Shown: piece after piece, positions 1 through 9,690 of the stretch
Layout of the letters: each line of letters begins with the position of its first letter
Position numbering within the stretch: position 1 is the first letter of the stretch
Source of the DNA: Elusimicrobiota bacterium
GTDB lineage: Bacteria; Elusimicrobiota; Elusimicrobia; UBA1565; UBA9628
DNA: 64,000 nucleotides
Reading direction: 5' to 3'
NCBI GenBank assembly: GCA_027451985.1
Contig: DAIDHS010000004.1
Location: forward strand, 49,362-113,361
Notes under the pieces: model-generated
Seen by the model: only the letters and a program-made list of their open reading frames with translations
Told to the model about the DNA's origin: nothing
The model's database searches: none
Translations under genes and position numbers: made by a program

Positions 1-3
1 TAA

Positions 4-444
4 ATGGCCATCGGTTCCGGGGCCAAGGGCGAAGAGCCCATCACGGCGATCAACGTCACGCCCCTGGTCGATGTCTGCCTGGTTCTGGTCATCATCTTCA
101 TGACCATCGCGCCCTTCGCCATGGTCGTGGGCATCAAGGTCATGGAGTCGCGCGCGGGCGCGGCCAAGGGCAAGGTCGCGGCCAGCCAGAACGTGCGCGT
201 GCGTCTCTCGCTTTCCGGCGAACTCACCGTCAACGGCCGGCAGGTCAATCCCCAGAGCCTGGAGCCCGCCATCGCCCAGGCGCTCGTGAAATCCAAAGAT
301 CGCATGGTCATCGTCTCTGCGGACGACGGCAATCACGTGGGCCAGGTCGTTTCGATTTTAGACGTCGCGCAGCAAGCCGGAGCGATCAAGCTGGCCATCC
401 TTAAAAACGCCGCCCCGGCCGCGCGCGGCCGGGGCAAGAGTTAG
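4..444 (+). CDS. ExbD/TolR-family proton-channel subunit (first of two)
   Basis: Small inner-membrane protein of the ExbD/TolR family, which works with an ExbB/TolQ motor to transmit proton motive force to TonB or TolA in the envelope. One membrane segment (about residues 18-40) contains the motif NVTPLVDVCLVLVIIFMT with the conserved proton-pathway Asp at residue 23. A periplasmic domain of about 100 residues follows. The length (146 aa) is normal for the family. The first three bases of the window are TAA, directly before the ATG, so a same-strand gene ends there; by analogy with the set at 59365-61121 it is probably exbB (inference). A second exbD begins three bases after the stop. Confidence 0.9.
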   Translation: MAIGSGAKGEEPITAINVTPLVDVCLVLVIIFMTIAPFAMVVGIKVMESRAGAAKGKVAASQNVRVRLSLSGELTVNGRQVNPQSLEPAIAQALVKSKDRMVIVSADDGNHVGQVVSILDVAQQAGAIKLAILKNAAPAARGRGKS

Positions 445-447
445 GCC

Positions 448-858
448 ATGGCCGGCACGCAGACTGAAGACGACGACATCGTCGCGGGTATCAACGTCAC
501 GCCCTTAGTCGACGTCTGCCTGGTTCTGGTCATCATCTTCATGGTGACTGCGCCCCTGATGTCCACGCCGCCGCTCAAGGTCGAGCTGCCCCGCGCCCAC
601 GGCAAGAAGGGCGACGAGGGCGACAAGCTGACCATCACTTTGACCAAAGACGGCCGGACCGCGCTCAACTACCAAGTTTACCCGGACGACGCGTCTCTGG
701 AGACCGCGCTGCGCTTGAAGCTCGCCGAGAGTTCGTCCAAGCTCGTCATTCTGCGCGCCGACAAGGACGCGCTGGAGGGCCGCCTGACGGATTTGATGGC
801 CCGCGCCAAGGACGCGGGCGCGCTGTCCCTGACCATCGAGACCGAGGAAAAAAAGTAA
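448..858 (+). CDS. ExbD/TolR-family proton-channel subunit (second of two)
   Basis: Second ExbD/TolR paralogue (136 aa). It repeats the membrane-segment motif INVTPLVDVCLVLVIIFM, with the conserved Asp at residue 22. The DNA for this segment is nearly the same as in the preceding gene, but the periplasmic halves differ. The spacing of three bases suggests one transcript. Tandem non-identical ExbD proteins are common in diderm bacteria where the motor serves gliding, energised transport or a Tol-like function; which one applies here cannot be told from sequence. Confidence 0.9.
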   Translation: MAGTQTEDDDIVAGINVTPLVDVCLVLVIIFMVTAPLMSTPPLKVELPRAHGKKGDEGDKLTITLTKDGRTALNYQVYPDDASLETALRLKLAESSSKLVILRADKDALEGRLTDLMARAKDAGALSLTIETEEKK

Positions 859-871
859 AGCGGTTTTTTGA

Positions 872-1921
872 GTGAACTCGTCACGAATGCCCGTCGCCGT
901 CGCCTTGTCCGTGGGCCTGCACGCCGGGGCCCTGGCGCTTTTTCTTTACTCCCGCGCCCACCAGCCCCAGCAGCCCAAGATCATCTCCAACGTGGCGCTC
1001 CTCATCCAGTCGCCGCAGAGCCCCAACGCGCGGACCGTGGCGCCTCCGGTCAAGCCCACGACGTGGAATTTCTTGAAGCTCGCGCTGCCCTCCCTGCCCA
1101 AGGCCCTGCCCCAGGCCATGACCGTGAAGCTTCCCGACGAGCCCAAGCCGCTCATGGCCGAGACTCCCAAGCTGATGGACCGCGGCCAGCGCATGGCGCC
1201 CGAACAGATGAAAGCTCTTGACTTGAACCGCTCGCGCCAAATTCAGGCCCAGGGCATCCAGGAGCATCTCTCCTTCAGCCACAGCGCGCAAACGCTGGCC
1301 GCGCTGCCGCGCCTGCAGGATGTGGGCGAGCGCCAAGTCGCCAATTTGCCGCAAGCCATCAAGCTCGACAACGAGCGGCGCCAAGCCCAGGCCATGCAGG
1401 TCCTGGGCGCCGCGGAGAACCTGCCCGCGCCGCAAGTCGCGCAGGCGCCGGCCCCGCTGCAGGAGGCGGCGCCCGAGCCTTCCGGGCCGCCGCCCAGCGC
1501 CTTAAGCTCCATTTTGCCCTCGCAGGAGCTTTCCATGGCGCCGCAGCAGCGCCCCGAGGAAGCGCCGGCCCTCAACGCCCTGCCCCTGCCCAAGCAGCAG
1601 CGCAAGGCGGCCATCCTGCCCGAGAACAAGAAGGGCGTGGACATCGAGGGGCCGCTGGCCGACCGCAAAATTCTTCACTACGAGATTCCCGCTTTCCCGG
1701 ACTGGGCGCGGCAGGAAGGCGTTCTGGAAGCCGACGTGGCCATCCATTTCTGGGTCTCGCCGGACGGCGCGGTCCAGTCCGACATGAACATCGAGCGCAC
1801 CTCGGGCTACGGCCGGCTTGACCGCCTGGCGATGGAATCCCTGGCGCGCTGGCGCTTCGCGCCCATCAACACGAACGAGCGGCAGTGGGGCATCATCACT
1901 TTCCGCTTCGTCCTGGAGTGA
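872..1921 (+). CDS. TonB/TolA-like energy-transducing protein
   Basis: Periplasm-spanning partner of the ExbB/ExbD motor (349 aa). The GTG start at 872 gives an N-terminal signal-anchor helix (about residues 8-27). A long Pro/Ala/Gln-rich linker follows. The last ~85 residues form a TonB C-terminal fold, with ADVAIHFWVSPDGAVQ and a closing ARWRFAPI segment. The gene follows exbD after 13 bases. TonB C-terminal domains contact outer-membrane receptors; the specific receptor is not in this window. TolA is the main alternative, but the domain reads more like TonB. Confidence 0.8.
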   Translation: MNSSRMPVAVALSVGLHAGALALFLYSRAHQPQQPKIISNVALLIQSPQSPNARTVAPPVKPTTWNFLKLALPSLPKALPQAMTVKLPDEPKPLMAETPKLMDRGQRMAPEQMKALDLNRSRQIQAQGIQEHLSFSHSAQTLAALPRLQDVGERQVANLPQAIKLDNERRQAQAMQVLGAAENLPAPQVAQAPAPLQEAAPEPSGPPPSALSSILPSQELSMAPQQRPEEAPALNALPLPKQQRKAAILPENKKGVDIEGPLADRKILHYEIPAFPDWARQEGVLEADVAIHFWVSPDGAVQSDMNIERTSGYGRLDRLAMESLARWRFAPINTNERQWGIITFRFVLE

Positions 1922-1923
1922 AC

Positions 1924-3039
1924 ATGACACGAACAATCCTGACTTTGGCGTTCTCCCTAACTTTGACGGCGGCGGCCGCGGCGCAGCAAAGCCCGGCGGC
2001 CCTGCCCGGAATGGACTCGGGCTCCGCGACACCCGCCGCGCAGACCTCCCCGGCGCAAGGCTCCGGCGCATCGTCTTCGCCGGCGCAGGCGCAAGCCTCC
2101 CAACCATCCGCCTCAGGGCAATCTCAGCCCTCCCCAGCGGCTTCCGGCGCTCCGTCGGCGCCGGCCGCTGTGACCAACGCCCAGGGCATGCCGACCGAGG
2201 TGACCATTACAGGCTCCGGGGGCTCCGCGGCGAAGGTCGGCGGCCAAAAGCCGCCCCTGGCCATCACGGTGGATCCCTTCGCGACCATTCGGGGCGACTT
2301 GAAGCCCGATCCCTCGCTGCTCCTGGCCGTCTCGCCGCTCACGGTTTCCTGGCAGAAGACGCACCCTGATTTTCTCGACAACCAGCGCGTGGTGGAGCCC
2401 TGGCGCACGTCCTTCGGCCGCGGGCCGGGCATCGTTTTCGGCGTGCGCAAGGAGCTCGACCGGGCGGTGGGACGGCACTTGAGCGACCAGGAAGCCGCGC
2501 ATTACGGCTGGACGCTCACCGTCGCGGACGAAGCCGGCCGCGTGTTCTACCGCTCCGGCGGCCCGGACAGCCCGCCGGCCGAAATCGTCTGGTCGGGCGA
2601 GAACGAGGACGGCGAGTGGATCAGGGCCGGCCATTCCTACTCAGCCGTCTACTCCTTCACCGCGCCCGACGGTTCACCCTACACCATCGCCGGCGATCCG
2701 CTCCTTTTCCACGGCATCGTCCACCAGGAAGCCACCGGTCTCTACATCAGCCTCGACTCCGAAGCCCTCTTCGGCCTGGATAAGTCGGCCCAGTCCCTCC
2801 AATCCGGGGGCCTGGACCTCCTGCGTTCGGCTGCGGACCTTATCAAGCGCGACTACTCCGGCATCCCCATGAGCGTGCGCGTCTACGCGGCGACCGGAGA
2901 CCTGGGCCAGTCCCAAGCTTCGGCCGTGGCGGCCTACCTACAGCGCGAACTCATGACCCCGTCCGACAACATTGGCGAGGAATCCTCCGCCGCGCCTTTC
3001 GCCGATCAGCGTGTAGAAATCGTCGTCCTAAATCGCTAG
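1924..3039 (+). CDS. Exported protein with OmpA-like C-terminus
   Basis: Exported protein of 371 aa. The ATG at 1924, two bases after the tonB stop, is chosen because it gives a clean Sec signal peptide ending in ATAAAAAQQ-type sequence; an upstream in-frame start would fall inside tonB. Residues about 25-90 are low-complexity Ala/Ser/Pro/Gln. A middle beta-rich part has a FlgD/Ig-like look (EIVWSGENEDGEW). The C-terminal ~80 residues resemble an OmpA-type peptidoglycan-binding fold, ending FADQRVEIVVLNR. It is operonic with the exbD-tonB genes, so an envelope role beside the energised complex is likely. No closer family is recognised. Confidence 0.6.
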   Translation: MTRTILTLAFSLTLTAAAAAQQSPAALPGMDSGSATPAAQTSPAQGSGASSSPAQAQASQPSASGQSQPSPAASGAPSAPAAVTNAQGMPTEVTITGSGGSAAKVGGQKPPLAITVDPFATIRGDLKPDPSLLLAVSPLTVSWQKTHPDFLDNQRVVEPWRTSFGRGPGIVFGVRKELDRAVGRHLSDQEAAHYGWTLTVADEAGRVFYRSGGPDSPPAEIVWSGENEDGEWIRAGHSYSAVYSFTAPDGSPYTIAGDPLLFHGIVHQEATGLYISLDSEALFGLDKSAQSLQSGGLDLLRSAADLIKRDYSGIPMSVRVYAATGDLGQSQASAVAAYLQRELMTPSDNIGEESSAAPFADQRVEIVVLNR

Positions 3040-3072
3040 AATCTCCTTGTCTGGACGTATCATTGCGTTCCT

Positions 3073-4128
<1,056 letters not shown>

Positions 4129-4162
4129 ACGCGGCACCACTTTTCAAGGATCGTGCGGACCG

Positions 4163-5071
4163 ATGAAGAAAAAAGCCGCCGTGTTGGGAGTCCCCATGGA
4201 TATGGGCGCCTCCAAGCCCGGAGCGGCCCAGGCACCCGAGGCCATCCGCCGCGCCAAGCTTCTTGACGTTCTAGACGCCGCCGGAATTTCCGCGGAGGAC
4301 TGCGGCGACATCGATATCCCAGACTCGCCGCCGACACCCGCTCCGGCCAAGTCCAAGAACGCCCAGGCCGTGCTCAAAGTCTGCCGCGAACTAGAGAAGC
4401 GGGTGCGCCGACTGGTCAAGGACGGCCGCACGCCCGTAGTTCTGGGCGGAGACCACAGCCTCGCTATGGGCAGCATCGCGGGCGCGGCGCGGGCCCTGCG
4501 CGACGAGGGCAAATCAATCGGCGTCATATGGGTCGACGCTCACGCCGACATGAACACGCCGCGCACAACGCCCAGCGGCAACCTCCACGGCATGCCGACC
4601 GCGCATCTCCTGGGCTTAGGCGACCGCGCTTTTGCGCGTGTGGGCGGCTTTTCGCCCAAAGCCGCGGCGGAGAACTTCTGCTTCGTGGGTCTGCGCGACG
4701 TGGACGAAGAAGAAGCCGTCACTTTGCGTAAGTCCCAGGCGCGCGTCTTCGCCATGCCAGCCATCGACCGCTACGGCATGGGGGCCGTCATGGAGCGCGC
4801 GCTGGCCGCCGCGACCCAGGGCACCGCAGGCTTCTACCTCAGCTTCGACGTCGACGCCATAGACCCGCAGAATGCGCCCGGAACGGGCACGAAAAAACGC
4901 GGCGGGCTCACCTATCGTGAGGCGCACCTGCTCATGGAGATGGCCGCGGAAAGCGGCAAGCTCGTGGGCCTGGATTTGGTGGAGGTCAATCCGCTGGAGG
5001 ACGAGCACAACTCGACCGCGGTGCTGGCGGCGGAAATCATCGCCTCCGCACTGGGAAAGAGGATTTACTGA
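4163..5071 (+). CDS. rocF: Arginase (ureohydrolase family)
   Basis: Mn-dependent ureohydrolase, most like arginase, which splits L-arginine to ornithine and urea. The ATG at 4163 gives 302 aa, typical for bacterial arginase, and follows an AAGGA-type ribosome site. Metal-ligand motifs appear in order: GGDHS, DAHADMNTPRTTPSGNLHG and SFDVDAIDP. The TPSGN-HGMP stretch favours arginase over agmatinase. Its TGA overlaps the ATG of pgk by one base, so it is translationally coupled inside a glycolytic operon, which is an uncommon location. Formiminoglutamase is a less likely alternative. Confidence 0.85.
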   Translation: MKKKAAVLGVPMDMGASKPGAAQAPEAIRRAKLLDVLDAAGISAEDCGDIDIPDSPPTPAPAKSKNAQAVLKVCRELEKRVRRLVKDGRTPVVLGGDHSLAMGSIAGAARALRDEGKSIGVIWVDAHADMNTPRTTPSGNLHGMPTAHLLGLGDRAFARVGGFSPKAAAENFCFVGLRDVDEEEAVTLRKSQARVFAMPAIDRYGMGAVMERALAAATQGTAGFYLSFDVDAIDPQNAPGTGTKKRGGLTYREAHLLMEMAAESGKLVGLDLVEVNPLEDEHNSTAVLAAEIIASALGKRIY

Positions 5072-6288
5072 TGAGCCCCGAACCCGTCAAAAGCCAAGCC
5101 TTGAAAGTCCGCCGGCTACAGGATCTTCCCGTGGAGGGCAAGCGCGTCCTGGTCCGCGTGGACTACAACGTCCCCATGTCCGGCGGACGCGTTGCGGACG
5201 ACACGCGCGTGCGTGAAACCCTGCCCACGCTCAAGCGCTTGATTTCGGCCGGCGCGCGTGTGTCCCTCATCGCGCATTTGGGACGGCCTAAGGGCAAGCC
5301 CGAGCCCAAGTACAGTTTAAAACCCGTCGTCTCGGTGCTGGAGAAGCTTCTGGGACAACACGTGGCCTTTGCGCCGGACTGCGTGGGTCCCGAAGCGGAA
5401 AAGGCCGCGGCAGCCCTGCAGCCCGGCGGCGTTCTGCTGCTGGAGAACCTTCGCTACCACGCGGGCGAGGAGGCCAACGACAAGGCCTTCGCCAAGAGCC
5501 TCTCCAAACTGGGCGAGGTCTTCGTGCAGGACGCCTTCGGCGCGCTGCACCGAGCGCACGCCTCCACCGCGGCTCTGCCGGCCCTGCTCCCATCGGCCGT
5601 GGGGCTTCTGGTGCAAAAGGAGCTCGAGTTCCTCGACCGAGTCATCGGCCACCCCGAACGCCCGTTCGTGGCCGTCATCGGCGGCGCGAAGGTCTCGGAC
5701 AAGCTGGGCGTCTTGAACAAGCTCGTCGAGCGCGTGGACGCCCTGCTCATAGGCGGCGGCATGGCCTACACCTTCCTCGCCGCCCAAGGCGTTTCCATCG
5801 GCAAATCCCTTTTAGAGAAGGCCAAGATGCCGGACGCGCAGAGCATCGTGGAGAAAGCCTACGCGCGGCAGCTCGAGTGCCTGCTACCGGCCGATCACGT
5901 GGCGGTCAAGGAGATCAAGGCTGGAGCCGAATCAACTCTCACGCAAGGCATGGCCGTTCCGCAAGATCTTATCGGCGTCGATATCGGGCCGCGTACCGTC
6001 GAGTTTTTCACCGAACACATCCGGAGCGCCAAGACGGTGTTCTGGAACGGTCCCATGGGCATCTTCGAAATTGACGACTTCGCCAAAGGCACGCTCTCCG
6101 TGGCCCAGGCCATCGCCAAAGCCACGAAATCGGGCGCCACAACCATCGTGGGCGGAGGAGACAGCCTGGCCGCTCTGGCCAAGGCCGGGCTCTCAGGCCA
6201 AGTCAGCCACGCCTCGACCGGCGGCGGCGCGAGCCTGGAGCTCCTGGAGGGCAAGGTCCTGCCGGGCCTGGCCGCCCTAGCCCTATGA
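5071..6288 (+). CDS. pgk: Phosphoglycerate kinase
   Basis: Glycolytic kinase that transfers phosphate from 1,3-bisphosphoglycerate to ADP. The length (405 aa) is normal. Visible signatures are RVLVRVDYNVPM near the N-terminus, SLIAHLGRPKG for substrate binding, VAVIGGAKVSDK in the middle, and the C-terminal nucleotide region FWNGPMGIFEIDDFAKGT and GGGDSLAAL. It overlaps the arginase stop (TGATG). It ends 39 bases before the secG ATG. Confidence 0.97.
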   Translation: MSPEPVKSQALKVRRLQDLPVEGKRVLVRVDYNVPMSGGRVADDTRVRETLPTLKRLISAGARVSLIAHLGRPKGKPEPKYSLKPVVSVLEKLLGQHVAFAPDCVGPEAEKAAAALQPGGVLLLENLRYHAGEEANDKAFAKSLSKLGEVFVQDAFGALHRAHASTAALPALLPSAVGLLVQKELEFLDRVIGHPERPFVAVIGGAKVSDKLGVLNKLVERVDALLIGGGMAYTFLAAQGVSIGKSLLEKAKMPDAQSIVEKAYARQLECLLPADHVAVKEIKAGAESTLTQGMAVPQDLIGVDIGPRTVEFFTEHIRSAKTVFWNGPMGIFEIDDFAKGTLSVAQAIAKATKSGATTIVGGGDSLAALAKAGLSGQVSHASTGGGASLELLEGKVLPGLAALAL

Positions 6289-6314
6289 TTGGCCCTATCG
6301 CGGCAACAAACTGA

Positions 6315-6320
6315 TATAAT
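6315..6320 (+). promoter_or_regulatory. Consensus -10 of secG, probably leaderless
   Basis: TATAAT with only seven bases before the secG ATG at 6328 and no Shine-Dalgarno between. Transcription starting about seven bases after the -10 would begin at or next to the start codon. No good -35 is seen. Confidence 0.6.
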
Positions 6321-6327
6321 AGCCTCT

Positions 6328-6663
6328 ATGTTCTACCATTTCATTTTATCCGTGCATGTGCTGGTCTGCGCGCTTTTGGTCCTTGTGATTCTCCTGCAGA
6401 CGGGGCGCGGCGCGGGCCTCTCAGTCTTCGGAGGCGGCGGGGACTCTCTCATCACGACCCCGACGGGCTCCAATTTCCTCAAGACCGCCACGCAGGTCCT
6501 GGCCGGCGTCTTCGCCGCCACTTCGCTTTTCCTGACGCTCCTGACCAACCGCACAGGCATGAGCAGCGTCACATCCCGCTTCAGCCTTCCGCCGGCGACG
6601 GCCTCCCAACCCGCCGCGCCGGCCGCGGCCCAGCCGAAAGCGGAGGCCCCGGTCAAGAAGTAA
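6328..6663 (+). CDS. secG: Protein translocase subunit SecG
   Basis: Small inner-membrane subunit of the SecYEG translocon (111 aa). The start at 6328 gives MFYHFILSVHVLVCALLVL, a first membrane helix. The family motif VILLQTGRGAGLSVFGGGG follows, then a second helix (about residues 48-70) and an Ala/Pro/Lys tail. It follows pgk and precedes a tRNA-Leu gene; the order gap-pgk-(tpi)-secG is common in bacteria, with tpiA located elsewhere here (53288-54067). Confidence 0.93.
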   Translation: MFYHFILSVHVLVCALLVLVILLQTGRGAGLSVFGGGGDSLITTPTGSNFLKTATQVLAGVFAATSLFLTLLTNRTGMSSVTSRFSLPPATASQPAAPAAAQPKAEAPVKK

Positions 6664-6670
6664 GGCTTTT

Positions 6671-6752
6671 GCGCGGGTGGCGGAACTGGCAGACGCGTAC
6701 GTTTGAGGTGCGTATGCCGCAAGGCGTGAGGGTTCGAGTCCCTCCCCGCGCA
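6671..6752 (+). tRNA. tRNA-Leu (anticodon GAG)
   Basis: A complete class II tRNA can be folded. The acceptor arms are GCGCGGG (6671-6677) and CCCGCGC (6745-6751), with discriminator A at 6752. The anticodon stem TACGT/GCGTA encloses the loop TTGAGGT, putting GAG at 6705-6707. A long variable arm and a T-arm with GGTTCGAGTCC follow. CCA is not encoded. It begins seven bases after the secG stop. Confidence 0.96.
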
Positions 6753-6762
6753 CTCTAGCGCC

Positions 6763-7626
6763 CTATCTCCTCCCACCCTGATTCCAACGATCAGGCCGGC
6801 CCTTCCGGTACATGCGGCGGCGCCGCAGCCGCCTCCGGAGCGGCCCGCGCCCGCGCACCGGCAGCCGATTACTCCGCCCGCCGGGGAAGCGCCGCACGCG
6901 GCGCGCACGAGCGCCCCGGATCATCTCCCGGCGCAATAGACGCCGGCGGGCGGCCGGCATCCTCCGCCAGAACCGGCGCAACGCGCGTTGGCGGCGCAAC
7001 AGCCGGCGCATGCGCGCGCGGTAACGCAAGAAATGCCTCAGAGCATGCGGTCTCGCAGGAGCCCGCCCGCGAGGAACATCCGTCTCCTGGTTCGGAGTCA
7101 AAATCTGCGGCGGTCCACCTGATGTGCCCGAGACGGCGACGCGGCCCTCGTCGAAAACCCCGACGTCGGTCGTACCCTCCGCCGTCAGGCCCACCCCGAA
7201 CTCGGTGCCGCGCACCGCAGCCACTGCATCTGGCGTCTCAACCTGCAGCGCCTGGCCGCTCAAGAGATGGTGGATTTTAGCCAGCAGACCACCGGAAGCG
7301 AGAGAAAGCTCAGTCAAAGATCGGGCGTCTGAGCGCAGTGTGAAGTCCGTGTCTTCGTTTAGGGACACGAGGTGAAGACCGTCAAAACCTACCTCGGCCG
7401 AAGAGCCGGGACCAGTCGTCACCCGATCACCCTGCTCCAAGGGCATTCCAACGGCGGCGGGGACCGAACCGGAGGCGCCGCCGGGAAACACCGAGACGGC
7501 GCCCTGTGTCGAGACAACGCGCGCGTCCCATTCGCCGGACGAAGCGTCCTCTTGCGCGTGGACGGCGGCCGGAAGGGCCGCGGCAAGCGCCAAAAAATAA
7601 ATTAAAACGGACTTCGGCTTGGGCAT
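6763..7626 (-). CDS. Exported FecR-domain protein with Arg-rich C-terminal tail
   Basis: 287 aa from the ATG at 7626, chosen because it gives a signal peptide (MPKPKSVLIYFLALAAALPA, cut near VHAQ). Residues about 40-180 form a FecR-type beta domain, with GDRVTTGPGSSAEVGF, LKSDA-like strands and the hallmark VRGTEFGVG. From about residue 185 to the end the sequence changes to a strongly basic tail (roughly 40-50% Arg, with runs such as RRLLRRQRALRRFWRR), quite unlike usual FecR proteins. The tail stays in frame with no stop, so it is probably real. A secreted polyanion-binding role is only a guess. It sits downstream of rsmE, probably with its own promoter. Confidence 0.7.
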   Translation of the reverse strand: MPKPKSVLIYFLALAAALPAAVHAQEDASSGEWDARVVSTQGAVSVFPGGASGSVPAAVGMPLEQGDRVTTGPGSSAEVGFDGLHLVSLNEDTDFTLRSDARSLTELSLASGGLLAKIHHLLSGQALQVETPDAVAAVRGTEFGVGLTAEGTTDVGVFDEGRVAVSGTSGGPPQILTPNQETDVPRGRAPARPHALRHFLRYRARMRRLLRRQRALRRFWRRMPAARRRLLRREMIRGARARRVRRFPGGRSNRLPVRGRGPLRRRLRRRRMYRKGRPDRWNQGGRR

Positions 7627-7649
7627 GAGCGGGCAAGGACCACCCGACA

Positions 7650-7680
7650 ATTAAATAACAGGGGTCCGAAAAAAAATCAA
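7650..7680 (-). promoter_or_regulatory. Possible promoter of the FecR-domain gene
   Basis: On the minus strand TTGATT (7680-7675), overlapping the rsmE stop, and TTTAAT (7655-7650) are separated by 19 bases upstream of the start at 7626. The spacing is long, so this is tentative. Confidence 0.3.
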
Positions 7681-8477
7681 GCCCTGGGAGAGGGATCGTC
7701 CTGCGGCGCGGCCAGCGCGGACGCCTCGTAAGCCAAAGCCGCAATGGAGGCCAGGGCCGCGGTTTCGGCGCGCAGGGTCGCGGGACCAAGACCGAACAAA
7801 AGCGCGCCCTCGGCCTCGGCGAGCTCCACTTCCTCGTCGGCCCACCCGCCTTCAGGGCCGATGAAAAGATGCGTGGAAAACTCACCACCTTTGGCCTCGC
7901 GGAGGGCTTGGGACAGGACCGGGCGCAGCACGGAGGCTGCGCAAACCCCGGGCAAGGCCTCCCAGGCGAACAGTGCGGGCCCGCGGCCTTGGCAGGCCTT
8001 AAGCGCGTCGCGCAGATGAACTGGCTCGCGCAGTTCCGGAAGATCCGCGCGCCCGCACTGCTTGGCGGCGGCCACCACGATGCGCTTAGAGCGCTCCATC
8101 TTGGCCCGGGCGGAGCCCTCAGGGACCACGGTCCGCTGGGTTAAAAGGGGTGCGAAAGCCGCGACGCCCAGCTCCGTGCCCTTCTCAAGAAGCCAGTCCC
8201 AGCGCGCCTGCTTCAAAAGGGCCTGGTGCAGAACGACGCGCACGCGCGCGGGCGGCGGGGCATCCTCCTCGATTTCCCGTTCGATGGTTCCGGCGACGGA
8301 TCCGTCCTTGCGGATGTCCGAGATGACGCCCGCGAAGCGGCGGCCGCGGCCGTCAAAGAGCCTAAGCGCATCGCCGGGGCGCAGACGCAGGACTTTGGCG
8401 ATGTGGAAGGCCTCGGGCCCCTTAAGTACGAAGGATTTCCCAGCTAGGGCTTCGGGAGGAAGAAAAAACTGCGGCAT
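7677..8477 (-). CDS. rsmE: 16S rRNA (uracil1498-N3)-methyltransferase RsmE
   Basis: SPOUT-class methyltransferase that methylates U1498 of 16S rRNA using S-adenosylmethionine. The length (266 aa) is typical. An N-terminal PUA-like part has FHIAKVLRLRPGDALRLFDG. The C-terminal knot has the signatures HLFIGPEGGWADEE and LFGLGPATLRAETAA. It starts 12 bases after the dnaJ stop. The order dnaJ-(prmA)-rsmE is widespread in bacteria; prmA is missing here. Confidence 0.93.
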   Translation of the reverse strand: MPQFFLPPEALAGKSFVLKGPEAFHIAKVLRLRPGDALRLFDGRGRRFAGVISDIRKDGSVAGTIEREIEEDAPPPARVRVVLHQALLKQARWDWLLEKGTELGVAAFAPLLTQRTVVPEGSARAKMERSKRIVVAAAKQCGRADLPELREPVHLRDALKACQGRGPALFAWEALPGVCAASVLRPVLSQALREAKGGEFSTHLFIGPEGGWADEEVELAEAEGALLFGLGPATLRAETAALASIAALAYEASALAAPQDDPSPRA

Positions 8478-8489
8478 AACGGAGGCGCT

Positions 8490-9677
8490 TTATTCCTTTC
8501 CGAAAATTTTCCGAAAAATTCCGCCGTCGTCCTTCGCGTGAGTTTCGTCGCGCCGCGCGGAGCCGTTGGCGGAGGCGCCGGTCGCCTCTTCGCCGCGCAG
8601 GCTGCGCGCCAGCTCCAAGAGCAGTTTTTCCTGATGGGGCGTAAGGGACTTAGGCACCTCGATTTTGACGCGCACGAGCAAGTCGCCGCGGCCCTTGCCG
8701 TGGAGTTTGGGCATGCCTTGCCCGCGCACGCGCAGCATGGCGCCGTGCTGAACGCCGGCCGGAATCTTGATGGTCAGGCGTTCTCCATCAACGGCGGAAA
8801 TCTCCAAGGAAGAACCCACCGCCGCCTCCGCGATGTTGATCCCGCGTTCGCTGATCAAATCGTCCTCCGTGCGCTCGAAGCGTGGGTCGGTCTTGACCCT
8901 GACCAAAACATAGAGATCGCCCGAAGCCGTGCCGCGCGCGCCGGCCTCGCCCTCGCCCGAAATGCGCAATGTGGCGCCGTCGTAGACGCCGGGAGGAATC
9001 TTGACGGTGAGCTTGGCCTCCTTGCGCGAGCGCCCGGCGCCTCGGCAGGTCCTGCACGGGTTTTCGATGATTTGTCCCTCGCCGCGGCAGGCGGGGCAGG
9101 TCTGGGACAGCGAGAAAAAACCTTGCGAGAGCTGCACGCGCCCGGAGCCGCGGCACTGGCCGCAGCGCTTCAAACCCGAGCCCTCTTTGGCTCCCGTGCC
9201 GCCGCAGGTCTGGCACACCTCCAGGCGCTCGAAGCTCAACGGTATCTGCGCGCCGTGAAACGCCTGCTCCAGGGAAATCTCCGTTTCGTACTTAAGATCC
9301 CGGCCGCGGTGCGAGCCCCGCCTCCCGCCGCCGCCCGTGCCCGAGGCTCCAAAGATGCTCTCGACGAAGTCTTCGAAGACGTCGCTCATGTCCGCGGACT
9401 GGCCGAAGCCCCCAAAGCCGCCGGCCCCGAAAGGCCCGGCCCCGGCGCCCGCCCCCGAAACGCCGGCCTCGCCGAATTGATCATAGAGCCGGCGCTTTTG
9501 CGGGTCCGAGAGCGTTTCGTAGGCCTGATTGGCCCGGCGAAACTCTTCCTCAGCGGCTTTGTTCCCAGGGTTGCGATCCGGGTGATGCTTCAGGGCCAGC
9601 TTCCGGAACGCGGCCTTGATCTCCGCTTCGGAGGCATTGCGCGCGACTCCTAGGACCGAATAGTAATCCTGCGCCAT
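8490..9677 (-). CDS. dnaJ: Co-chaperone DnaJ
   Basis: Type I Hsp40 that delivers substrates to DnaK and stimulates its ATPase. It is 395 aa. The J domain (residues 3-70) has the HPD motif in [12 protein letters not shown] Gly/Phe-rich linker follows, then the zinc-binding domain with four CxxCxGxG repeats ([32 protein letters not shown]), and C-terminal substrate-binding domains. It lies 13 bases after dnaK and is expected to be under the same HrcA/CIRCE control. Confidence 0.97.
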   Translation of the reverse strand: MAQDYYSVLGVARNASEAEIKAAFRKLALKHHPDRNPGNKAAEEEFRRANQAYETLSDPQKRRLYDQFGEAGVSGAGAGAGPFGAGGFGGFGQSADMSDVFEDFVESIFGASGTGGGGRRGSHRGRDLKYETEISLEQAFHGAQIPLSFERLEVCQTCGGTGAKEGSGLKRCGQCRGSGRVQLSQGFFSLSQTCPACRGEGQIIENPCRTCRGAGRSRKEAKLTVKIPPGVYDGATLRISGEGEAGARGTASGDLYVLVRVKTDPRFERTEDDLISERGINIAEAAVGSSLEISAVDGERLTIKIPAGVQHGAMLRVRGQGMPKLHGKGRGDLLVRVKIEVPKSLTPHQEKLLLELARSLRGEEATGASANGSARRDETHAKDDGGIFRKIFGKE

Positions 9678-9690
9678 GGAGCCCTAAAGG

